This document shows, in pieces, positions 17,127 through 27,200 of a stretch of DNA of 64,000 bases (positions are counted from its first letter, which is position 1; each line of letters begins with the position of its first letter). The stretch comes from a virus. The notes beneath the pieces were generated by a model that was not told the origin of the DNA, did not search any database, and saw only the letters and a program-made list of their open reading frames with translations. The stretch is from positions 1 to 64,000 of the IMG/VR virus record IMGVR_UViG_3300037219_000017; one strand, 5' to 3'. Both the position numbers and the translations under genes were made by a program.

Positions 17127-17503
17127 ATATCGAGACAGTGATCGCAGGCTATGTCAAGCTGCGAACTCAAAGAGACGCGTTGAAGAAGGAGCAGGCACTT
17201 GCCATGGCACCTATCAACGACGCCATGTTCAAGCTGTCCAGCTGGCTGCACAAGCAATTGCAGGAGTCAGGCCAGACCAGCGCGAAGACCGAGTCGGGTA
17301 CTGCGTTCCTGCAGACCGATACATCAGTTGCAATTGACGACTGGGAGAGTACAATCGCGTTCATCAAAGACCACAACCTGTGGTCCATGTTAGAGAGACG
17401 CGTGTCAAAGTCCGTCGTCACCGACTACATAGAATCAACTAAAGAGATACCTCCAGGCTTGTCGATCAAGTCCGAGATCTCTTGTCATGTCCGCAAGGCT
17501 TAG
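17123..17503 (+). CDS. Conserved phage protein of unknown function (126 residues)
   Basis: ATGA overlap. N-terminal helical coiled-coil part (KLRTQRDALKKEQALAMAP), then KTESGTAFLQTDTSVAIDDW and SKSVVTDYIE with PPGLSI. This pattern recurs in many phages next to replication genes, in my memory, without known function. Stop codon overlaps the strong TTAGGAGG ribosome site of the next gene. Confidence 0.65.
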   Translation: MNIETVIAGYVKLRTQRDALKKEQALAMAPINDAMFKLSSWLHKQLQESGQTSAKTESGTAFLQTDTSVAIDDWESTIAFIKDHNLWSMLERRVSKSVVTDYIESTKEIPPGLSIKSEISCHVRKA

Positions 17504-17512
17504 GAGGCCGTC

Positions 17513-18811
17513 GTGTCCAACACTCAAGTGACTTTGTTCCAGCAGGAGGGCGGCGCGAAGCTGTCCGATAAATTCAAGCCGCTAGTCTCAGCCGGCGTCG
17601 GAGCTGATCTCGGCGATGGCATCAGGGGTAGCTACGGAATTGTTGGTATCAAGGCGGGAAAGTTCCGCCTGAAGTACAAGGGCGAAGAAACCGTCCTGAT
17701 GGACGGCGACAGCCCGGTCGGCTTCATTGACGTCGTAATCGTCAAGGCCAATGGGTTCCTCAACAAGCAGTATTTCAAGGGCAAGTACGTCGAGGGGAAC
17801 ACGTCCCCGCCGGTATGCTACAGCTTGGATGGCGTGGTGCCGAGCGACGCGAGCCCGGAGAAACAGGCAACGTCGTGCGCGCTGTGCCCGAAGAACCAGT
17901 TCGGATCTTTGATCGGCGACAACGGTGTCAAGCAGAAAGCCTGCCGCGACACCAAGAAGCTCGCGGTCGTTCCGCTTCAGGACATCAAGAACGCTACGAT
18001 GGGTGGCGCCATGCTGTTCCGCGTGCCGCCCAGCTCGCTCAAGGATCTGTCGGTGATGGCTGATCAGCTCAAGGGCCGCGGCTATCCGTACAACTCAGTG
18101 GCCGTGCGGATCGCGTTCGATCTGGAAGCCAGCCATCCGAAGCCGATCTTCAAAGCCCTGCGCCCGCTCAACGACGAAGAGGCTGACGACGTGCTGGAGA
18201 TGTTCGAGAGTGACAGCGTGCTGCGAGTCCTGGCTGACAACGACATCGTTGCTGACCACGGCGAGGAAGCGGTTGGTGCCGCGCAGCCCGTCACACCCGC
18301 AGGCGCGAAGCCGCATCGTGACGTCCCGTTGATGCCGACAGAGGAAGAGAGACGCCCAGTGCCGCAGGCCAAGACGATGCCGCCCGTGATGCCGCCGCCT
18401 CTCAGTGAGGTAGCGGCGCAGCTGGCAGCCGGTGCAGTGATGATCGCGCCCGCGACCACAGGCCGCGTGGCCATGCCGACGGCAGAGACAGGAGCGCCAA
18501 AGGTGCTGCGCGTGCAGCCCGACGAGCCGTTGCCCCACAAGCCGGCTAACCCTTTCGCACCGCCGGCACTGCATGCCGCAGCCGGAGCGGCGGCAGCGCC
18601 CACGCAGACCGCGAAAGTAGCAGCAGTGAATCCCTTCGCGCCAAAGCCGGCGAAGGAGAAGAAGGCACGAGTGCCGAAGGAAGTCCCGGCGCCCGTGGCC
18701 GTAGATGTACCGACTGCGGTACAGGCCGAGGCGCCAGCAGAGACCACGCCAGCCGCGACGCAGCTGGATACAGACATCAACTCGATCCTTTCAGGATTGA
18801 GCATGGGGTAG
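17513..18811 (+). CDS. Replication-region protein with cysteine cluster and proline/alanine-rich tail
   Basis: 432 residues, GTG start with TTAGGAGG. Residues 1-235 form a folded beta-rich domain with a likely metal cluster (SCALCPKNQFGS, then a cysteine in QKACRDTKK). Residues 240-415 are disordered, rich in Ala/Pro/Val, and the end is short and acidic (DTDINSILSGLSMG). A folded domain, long linker and acidic tip is the layout of single-stranded DNA-binding proteins, and the gene precedes the primase-helicase, so that is a candidate role. No sequence family recognised. Confidence 0.65.
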   Translation: MSNTQVTLFQQEGGAKLSDKFKPLVSAGVGADLGDGIRGSYGIVGIKAGKFRLKYKGEETVLMDGDSPVGFIDVVIVKANGFLNKQYFKGKYVEGNTSPPVCYSLDGVVPSDASPEKQATSCALCPKNQFGSLIGDNGVKQKACRDTKKLAVVPLQDIKNATMGGAMLFRVPPSSLKDLSVMADQLKGRGYPYNSVAVRIAFDLEASHPKPIFKALRPLNDEEADDVLEMFESDSVLRVLADNDIVADHGEEAVGAAQPVTPAGAKPHRDVPLMPTEEERRPVPQAKTMPPVMPPPLSEVAAQLAAGAVMIAPATTGRVAMPTAETGAPKVLRVQPDEPLPHKPANPFAPPALHAAAGAAAAPTQTAKVAAVNPFAPKPAKEKKARVPKEVPAPVAVDVPTAVQAEAPAETTPAATQLDTDINSILSGLSMG

Positions 18812-18815
18812 ACGA

Positions 18816-21227
18816 ATGAGCTTTTACGACAGGGTCCTCCCTGCGAAAGGCCCGTTTACCTTGATGACTGGGGTCTATGGACCCGACGGTAAGCTACATG
18901 ACCCGACGCACTGGGAGCGATTGCAGACGCACGAGGCGCTAGAGAAGAAAGTCCGGGAGCTGGCCACCCAGCCCCAGGAGATCTACTACGCGGTGGGTTC
19001 CTATGCGGGTAGGAGACGCAAGGGATCCATCGCGAAGCGTGCGTTCTTTCTCGACCTGGACTTCAAGTCGTTTGACTCCCCGCAAGATGCTATCCGTGGC
19101 CTGAATGTGTTCGTGAATACTGTGGGTTTGCCTCCTCCAAGTATTTATGTCAGTTCAGGCCACGGCATGCACATCTATTGGTGCCTCAACCGCGACGTTC
19201 CGATCGCGGAGTGGGAGCCGGTGGCTGACGCGCTCAAGGCGAAGTGCGCGGAGCTGAAGTTCCGCGCCGACCCGATGGTCACTGCTGACGCCGCGCGCAT
19301 CCTGCGCTGCCCCGGCACACTCAACCGCAAAGCTAAGGAGCCTGTCCCATGCGAAGTACGAATAGACAACGGAGCTACCTACTCTCTCGAAGCAATCGCA
19401 GCGCCGTTAGACGCTGCATCAGCCCCTTCAAATGTATCAAAACTGCTCGCCCTGGCTCCACCAGATGCGCTGATCACCAAACCGAACTTCCCAAAGCTCA
19501 GCGCCGACGAAGTAACAGCGATGTTGGCAAGCATCAAGCTGCAAAAGGACGAGCGCGAAAAATGGACGCACATCCTGTGCGCGATGCAGGACTGGGGACA
19601 GAAATCGGAAGAGTCGTGGGAGATCTTCTCCGAGTGGTCGGCTACGCAGCCGGACCACCACCCGGAAAAAATACGCGGAGAGTGGGAGGGCTTCCACGTG
19701 GGCGGTGGTATAACAATCGGTACACTGGTGAAGATGGCAAAGGACGCAGGCTACGAGCCGCCCGGCGTACCGCAGCCCGTGACGATCGAGCAGCCCACAA
19801 GTCTATCCGAGCAGATGGCAGCCGCGGCGCAGCCAAGCGCAGTCGACGATGACGTGCTTGTACCGGTCGTCGTCACGGTGGTGTCTGATCCACTTATGAT
19901 CGCCGCGCAGCACGCAGTCAACTTAACCGGCAGAGTGCGGTTCACTGAGCAAGACGCTATCAACTGGCTCGGCGCAGAGTTTGTCACTGTCGACAACGCG
20001 CCGGAGTATTACTTCTCCATGACGAAGCGCGAGCTGCTCAAAGACAACATCATCAATAAGAGGATCACCCGCTACATGCCATTGAACAGCCAGCGTAAGC
20101 CAATCAAAGCGACGGTTATCATGGAGCAGTGGGGCGTCAAACAATCAGTCAAAGCCCCGGGCTACCACCCCACGGCGGCAACGATCTACACAGAAGGTGG
20201 CGTTAACTACGTGAACAGATACACTCCGCCGGACGTCATGCTGCAAGCGAATAAGTTCGAGATCCAAATGATCGAGCTATTCTGGAAGCATATGTTCCCG
20301 CGCCCGCAGGACCAGCAGTTCAGCAAGTACATGCTGCAGACCTACGGGCACCTGGTCCAACACCCAGACATCAAGATCGAGTCGGCGCCGCTGATCATCG
20401 GCGAGCCCGGCAGCGGCAAGACCACGCTGGCCTTCGCCATAGTGCGGCGCTTAGTGGGCACACAAAACGCTTTGCTGGTCGACAACGAGACGTTGAAGGG
20501 AACGTTCAATGGCCACGCCGGGGACAAGCATGTATTCTACTTCGACGAGATCAAAGTGCAGGGCAGATGGGACAGCGAAGACATCGCCAACTCCCTTAAG
20601 AACCTGGTGGTCGGCGAAACGATGTTGATCCACCCAAAGTTTTTGACGCCATTCGAGCTGCCGAACAGAATGTTTATCACGGCTACGTCCAACTACGACG
20701 ACGCGATGCACCTGTCGTCTGACAAGGAGCGGCGATGGGGGGTGTACGAGCACTTCCCACCACACAGCACAGCTGCTATGAAGAAATTCTTTGTCGCATT
20801 TCACGACTGGATGAAGGGACCGCGCGGGCCTGGCGTGCTGCGCTGGTACTTCAGCCAAGTGGACCTGACAGGATACAGCCCACACGACGAGCCGCCATGG
20901 ACGGACGCCAAGGGGACCATGGTGGAGCAATCGCAGTGCAGAGAGGTTCAGAGTATCGTCGCTGCGATGAAGAACGGAGAGGCGCCGTTTGCGGGGGCTC
21001 TCACGACTCGCCTGCTGGTGCAGAATTTCTTACACTCGCAGACCGGGAAAACATATACGACCGAGGAGGCTGGGAAGCACCTAAGTAAGTCGTCGCCGGA
21101 GAGGGTTGTAGAGATAAAAACAATGAGGATCGGAGGCAAGGCGACGGTCGTCTACTGTTGGAAGGATACAAAATACTGGGCCGATCCCAAACGCACAGAC
21201 GACGAACGAAGAAAAGCAATTGGCTAA
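18816..21227 (+). CDS. Primase-helicase (AEP-type primase, PriCT-2, superfamily 3-like helicase)
   Basis: 803 residues. The primase has FFLDLDFK with D80 and D82, SSGHGMHIYW with H116/H119, and DAARILRCPGTLNRK. A PriCT-2-like domain follows at about residues 225-310 (REKWTHILCAMQDWG, WSATQPDHHPEK). The C-terminal helicase has Walker A GEPGSGKTT at 529-537, Walker B VFYFDEIK near 575 and FITATSNYDD. It should prime and unwind at the replication fork with the polymerase at 5821. Its stop overlaps the stop of the convergent giant gene by four bases. Confidence 0.9.
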   Translation: MSFYDRVLPAKGPFTLMTGVYGPDGKLHDPTHWERLQTHEALEKKVRELATQPQEIYYAVGSYAGRRRKGSIAKRAFFLDLDFKSFDSPQDAIRGLNVFVNTVGLPPPSIYVSSGHGMHIYWCLNRDVPIAEWEPVADALKAKCAELKFRADPMVTADAARILRCPGTLNRKAKEPVPCEVRIDNGATYSLEAIAAPLDAASAPSNVSKLLALAPPDALITKPNFPKLSADEVTAMLASIKLQKDEREKWTHILCAMQDWGQKSEESWEIFSEWSATQPDHHPEKIRGEWEGFHVGGGITIGTLVKMAKDAGYEPPGVPQPVTIEQPTSLSEQMAAAAQPSAVDDDVLVPVVVTVVSDPLMIAAQHAVNLTGRVRFTEQDAINWLGAEFVTVDNAPEYYFSMTKRELLKDNIINKRITRYMPLNSQRKPIKATVIMEQWGVKQSVKAPGYHPTAATIYTEGGVNYVNRYTPPDVMLQANKFEIQMIELFWKHMFPRPQDQQFSKYMLQTYGHLVQHPDIKIESAPLIIGEPGSGKTTLAFAIVRRLVGTQNALLVDNETLKGTFNGHAGDKHVFYFDEIKVQGRWDSEDIANSLKNLVVGETMLIHPKFLTPFELPNRMFITATSNYDDAMHLSSDKERRWGVYEHFPPHSTAAMKKFFVAFHDWMKGPRGPGVLRWYFSQVDLTGYSPHDEPPWTDAKGTMVEQSQCREVQSIVAAMKNGEAPFAGALTTRLLVQNFLHSQTGKTYTTEEAGKHLSKSSPERVVEIKTMRIGGKATVVYCWKDTKYWADPKRTDDERRKAIG

Positions 21228-24200
21228 GGCTGATCCCAGCGCGTCTGGTCTGTGACCTGTTGATTTTCCTTTCCAAGCGGCACTCCATACTGAATCTTCA
21301 AATCTTTGTTCGTTGTACCTTGAATCTCCCCGCTAGAAATCCAGGCGCCAGGGTTCCGGGCATTAAAACTATTGCTGCGATCCCAAGCGGCAACCGCCTC
21401 CGGCGATCCAGGGGGCGCGCTAATGATAGCGCGAACGATTGCCGTCCTCGCAAGACTCTGCGCCTTTGTAATTCCAGTCGCCACTCGATGCTTCTCTTGT
21501 GCATCGGCCACGTCTGCTGGAAGAAATCCAAACGTCTTCTTCGCCGCGTCGAGGCTCGACGGCTTCGTGATCGGCACCCCTGCACTATTCAACTTCCCTG
21601 TGTGAGCCAACTCATATCCCTGTGCGCCATCCTGGTACACCTTCAACGGGATCATACTACTGATCGCCCCTGGAACATCCCCGTTGATCAACTTCCCCAT
21701 CGCTCCCATCGCGTTCTTCCCCACCATCTGAACCAAGGCGCCTGCCTCATCGTTCACAAAATTCTTCCACGCGTCTTTGTCTCCCGATAATATATCCGGC
21801 ATGTCGTGGAAAATTATATTTGCAAACCCCATCCGCTCCTGCAGATCTATCCCCAACCCTTGCGCAATCGGCCCACGCGCAAGGTAGTTTCCCACCGTCG
21901 GGCCAGCGAGATCCGTCAACCATCCATGGATCGCGTTCTTCATATCAAAATACTCTCCCTCCTTGTCGAAGATCTTGTGATAGGCATACACAGCAAGATG
22001 TGCCGGTGCTATACCGGCCACACCGTACACTCCTGTGTACAAGAACGACCCAACCGCCAGACCGCCCAGTGTCTTTGCCGCCTGCCATGACCGCTGATTC
22101 TGCGTCTGCTCACCCACGTCGGAGCGCAGCCCGGGCACGGCTTTGATCACCTCAGCTATGTTCCCATAGGCCAAGTGCGCCATCGCCTGCGAGTAAGTCA
22201 TCATCATCGTCAGGGTGTTGCCCCCCCATATTTTATTCACGGCCTGAAACGCCCGCGGCTTATTCGCCGCGGAGTAGTCCGCGTGGTACTTCTCCACATC
22301 GTCCGCGGCCTTGCGCAGACCGTTCGCCAGGTCCTCCGGATCGTCTGGATTTTTGACGTTGAGTTCGAGGGACGCAAGGGCCGTGCTAGTACGGTTGAAC
22401 GCGTCGGTCATCGTGGGCATCATGCGGGCGTAGTCCATGACCTTAAGCACGGACGGCCACGTGCCACGTGCGATCTCATTCAGCGAATTCGCGAACCCGT
22501 GGCTGATCACGCCGCGCTCGTGCAGGATCTTGAGAGCCGGCGCGAACCTGTTCATGCCGCTCTTGGCTACGGCGTTCTGAATCGCTGTCTGAATGTTCTC
22601 CGGCGACGGTCCACCGTCAGCATTCCACCGAGAGAACTGTTCGTGCATCCCTGTGCGCAGTGCCGGTGACATCACCACGCCCATCGCCTTATACATCGCA
22701 GCCCGCGCAGGCAGCTGGCCGTGCTCGGCCGCCAGCCCGGGGATGGTCGTAGTGAAATTCTGCGTGCCCCATATGACAGCGTGCGCCGGTGACGTGAGGT
22801 AGTTCAGGAACCCCAGTCGCGCGGTCTGTCGATTGAGAAACCCCCCGGTGTTTATCTCCGCGTCGGTAGCGGCGCGGGCTGCGAGAGTGTGCACGATCTC
22901 TCCGCGTTTGAACATCGTGTCCTGACTAACCGGGCGCCCGATGTCGTTGCCCGCGTCGGACGACGCCATCGTACGCAGAGTCGCCATCGCGTCCGCCCGC
23001 TCGAACATCGTGCTGATCTGCGCGCTGTGCCAGATAGTGCTGGTTGCGTGGTCCGCGAAGTTCCGCCGCATCTCGCTGGCTTTCACACCTGCGAACCCCT
23101 TGCGCGTCAGTTGCGAGCTGGCACTCGCGCTGCGTGTGGCTTGTTTCTCCAGGTAGGCGCTATGCAGTGAGTCTATCAACGCCTTCGTTCCTTTGTCCGT
23201 ACCACCACGCTCGATCCTGGAGATAGCTGCTGTCATCAGCTCGTGCATACCAGGATCAAGAGACTTCGCTTCAGTGTGATCATAGACTTTCGTCGACACC
23301 AGCGGAGACTTATAGCCGGCGTCCAGCAGAGCACGCCGCGCCTGGAGAGCATCGTTCTGGCTGTCGTGCATCGACACATGGTCGACTTTGTAGTCCACAC
23401 GCCAGTCATTGGCGCCGGCGTTTCTGACTGTGGCTGTCGAGTTCGGCGATTCGTTACTAACCTGCTCTGCAAATGCGCGGGCCTTCGCTTCGTTGGCAAA
23501 CGACTGTCCCTCCGGCGCAGACTCGTTGGTCGCCTTGACGACGTACTGCCCATCTCGACCCAGGTGGGCGTACGGTCCGTCGATGTCAGAGCCCACCCAG
23601 GACTTCAAAGCCGCGAGCACCTTCGCGTTCTTTGGACCGACATCCACGGCGCCGCGTGGCTTGAGCAACCCTTTCAGCGCGCCTTCGTTCTTCGCACCGT
23701 ACAAATGCTTCAGCTGCTCAGAATTGAGACCCAACTCGAACGCCTGGTTCGCCGTGTCCACAGCACTCTTGCGCTCCATGACACGGAGCGCCTTGCTGGC
23801 AACAAGGGCACCGTCATAGACGCGGCGCGCGACAGGTGACAAACCTTTGTAGCTGTTCTCCATATCGGCGTGTCGTGCTGCGAAGCCAGCGCGCGCACTG
23901 GTGGCAGGTAGTTGCTGATCAGCCGCCGTGCGAGGGTCGATCTTCCACAAAGAGGAGTCGCGCAGCAGGCCGGCGACTGCCAGGTTGTCGTGGTTGGACA
24001 ATCCGTTCCACTCACGCACGACGGGGTTTACTATCTCCTGGCCCTTGTGAACACGTACTTGACGCGCCCACTCTGACTCTCGGATTTTGTTGAGTGGGTT
24101 CGCGGCGTCGTCGTTGCCGAAGAACCGTTTGCCGTCGCGAAAGATCTGCCCCACAGATTTGAGAGCAAACGTGGTCTTCCGTCCGAGATCCACGAGCTTG

Positions 24201-27200
24201 CTGCTCGTCAGCGCGTGCACCGTGTCGCGGATCTTGTCAGTCGCTTCGTCGCCTATCGCCGCGCGGATCGCCCCCTCCGCCTTCACGGGGCGCGAAGGAC
24301 GTTGCAGTTCGTTCTTATCATCCTCAGCATCTCTCGCCTGCGAAAAGGCTATATCATCCGGGCGAGCAGACGCATCAATGTAACCTGATCTACCCTCACC
24401 CGGCGCCGCCCCCAACGCCCGCACGTAGTCCGGGTCCAGATTGGCGTTCGCCCTGTATAACGCCCCTTCGTCGTACATGCTGGGGAACTTCATTCGCTGT
24501 ACGTCTGCAGCAGTGTCGTGCAAGTCCATCATATGCAGCGCCAGCTCAGGGTTCTTGTACCCCATGTGCTCTGCAACAGCGTTGACGATCTTCATCAACA
24601 GACCGGGGATACCCTTCCGCATCCCGGTCGGTGGGATGTACTCTCCCTTCTGTTTGAAATCCTCTGACCGGATAACCTCTTCAAGGAACTGCGGGTTGCT
24701 GTGCAGCTCAGACATCATCTCATCGATGTTCTTTATGCCATACAGGTGCCCGAACTCCGACTGATCCACGGGAGTAAACATTGACCCCGGCTCGCCGGAT
24801 AATGAATTAACGTAGTCATTGAACCCTGACGCCTTTCCCTCAGCTTTGTATTTGGCGCCCAGGCGAGAGACGAGGATGCTTAGTGCCGACTTCAGCTGCG
24901 TCGCCAGCTTGCCGTCGGGGTTCGTCTTCGTCTCGTACATGACTGCCGAGTGATCGACTTCGTGCATGATCGTATGGACAATCCGGTAGGCCGTCGTGCC
25001 GCCTACTCCGTTGATATCTCCGTCGTGTAAGCGGATCTGGATGGACGGCGCATCGGACTGCGCGGCAAACATTCCCTTAAAGCCGGGGCCGTACACCTCA
25101 AGAGTGTGCGGGTTGACGGTGTTCGACCGGATAAACGTCGGCACGTCCGGCGACTGCGCCCGCAGCGCTATGAGGCGCTGCTTCAATCCCTCCCCCTTCG
25201 TCTTCGCCTGCTCAATCAAGTGATCGAGAATCTCGTGCGATGACATCGGAATACCCGTGTCCCGCATGTCCCTCATCTTGGCGACGAGCCCGCTGTCGGT
25301 CAGGTGCCGGCCGAGATCCTCCATCTCCCGCATCATCGCGACGGTGTGGCCGTGCCATCTATTGAGCAGCGCGCGGACTATGCCCGGGCCGCCACTGGGG
25401 CGGAACACTTTCGATATTCCGGCCGCTTCTCCGCGCGGGCCAGTCAACTCCTTGCGCTGCTCGTCTGATACTTCAGGCGGCTGTTCGTCTTCTGGTATAG
25501 CGTTGGCGTCGCGCTGTGTCTGTACGTGTCGCAGCCACGCGTCCACCTCGGCCGCGATCTGATCGGCGGGGTGCCCGAGACGGGTTGCCACTGCATGGAT
25601 GTGCGCTACCAAAGCATCCGATGCCTTTGAGAGATCCTCCGGCTTCGCCTCGACGGCGTTACGGATCAGATCTCGCGCCCGGTTGGCTTCTTTCTCGGTC
25701 GCGACAGTCGCCTTCTCTTTTGGTTTGGCAGCGGCGATCTCGTCAGCGATGACTTTCCTGCTGGCATCGCCATACGACAGGCCCTCCGCGCGCATCAGAG
25801 CTTTGATTGCCTGGACCCTGTTCTTCGGCTTTCCCTTGCCAAGCTCCGTGTATTTAGGTTTCACAGAACCCCCTTCCTCGGGGGGTTTCGTGACAGGTTT
25901 CTCCGCAGGTTTATCGGCCACCTTATCGGCCACTACCGGTTTATCGGCCACGGGTTCAGGCTGCCCAAGCAGTTCCCGCGCAGCAGCGTGCATCTCATCG
26001 ACGCGCTTCGTGATCTGAGCATGCGACGTCCACAGTCCCTTGCCGGTGTCGCGTACGTTGTCCGCGCGCTGCAGGACTTGGCTCGCAGCTTCCGCGGCAC
26101 GCGAGCCGGCATCTCCCTCGACACCCTTCGCGGCTGCCTTGAGCGCTGTCGCAAAAGCAGACGCATTGGCCACGCGCTCCGGCAGCTTTGTCGCATTCTT
26201 CTTCCCAGCGACTTTAGCCTCCTGCGTCTCGTGGAGCTTGAGAGCGGCCGGTAGCTGCTCCAGGGGGGAGCCCTTGGTCTTCACTGGCTCGGCTTCGTGC
26301 ACTGGTTCGCTTGATGTGGCATTGGTACGAACGCTCTCCGCCGGCACGAGTCGTCCCGCCCCGGGCTCGCCGCTGTCGTCCAGGGGGTGGACCATGACGC
26401 GCCCGTCGGGAGCCTTCTCACCTACGTGAACTGCGACCTCCGTCCCAGAATCTGTTTTGAAGTACCCTGCGCGGGCCGTATCGGGCACCTTGGGCTCGAT
26501 AACGGGCTCTTTAGGGCTCGCAGGCGCTGCTGGCTCGGCCTCCTTGGTAGCAGGGGCAGGGGCCTCTTCCTTCGGCGCAGCGGCCTCCTCCGGGTTCCTG
26601 GTCTTCCAAATCTTCATGGCCGAGTCCCGCGTACGACCCTCCTCGTTCATGATGTCGGTCACACCCGCCTGGTGCTCGGGGGGTAGCGCGTCGAACGCGG
26701 CGCTGGCCTTGTCATCCGCGTGGGCTTCAGGGCTGAACACATCGTCCGGCTTATGGACAACGTCGGCGCGGGCCTTAGTCAAGCGGGCGTTCTCAGCACT
26801 GACTACGCGTCGATCTTCTACCCGCTGGTCGGTATCAACAGGAGAATCAGCCTCCCGGCGATCGGGGGCGCCGCGATTGTCCTGTTCGTCGAATCCGGGA
26901 GCGCCAATCTGCGCCTCAGCCTTCTCGGCGTTGACACTCTGCGTGCGCTCATTAATCACACCCTCCGGCGTCATCGTGACTGGGATCGTGCCACGCTCGA
27001 CCATAGCCTGACGCGTAACTGCTTCGGCTGCAGGCGCCACTGTCGTCTCATGGATGACGCTGCCGTCAGCCGCGCGCCCCTGAACCACCACGGTCTGATC
27101 AGGAGACTTGCCACCGCCGGCACCAGTGACGCGGCCGATCACAGACTGCGGGTCCTCGCCGGCGGCGAGACGCGAGCGAACTACGCCAGCAGCTTTTTGA

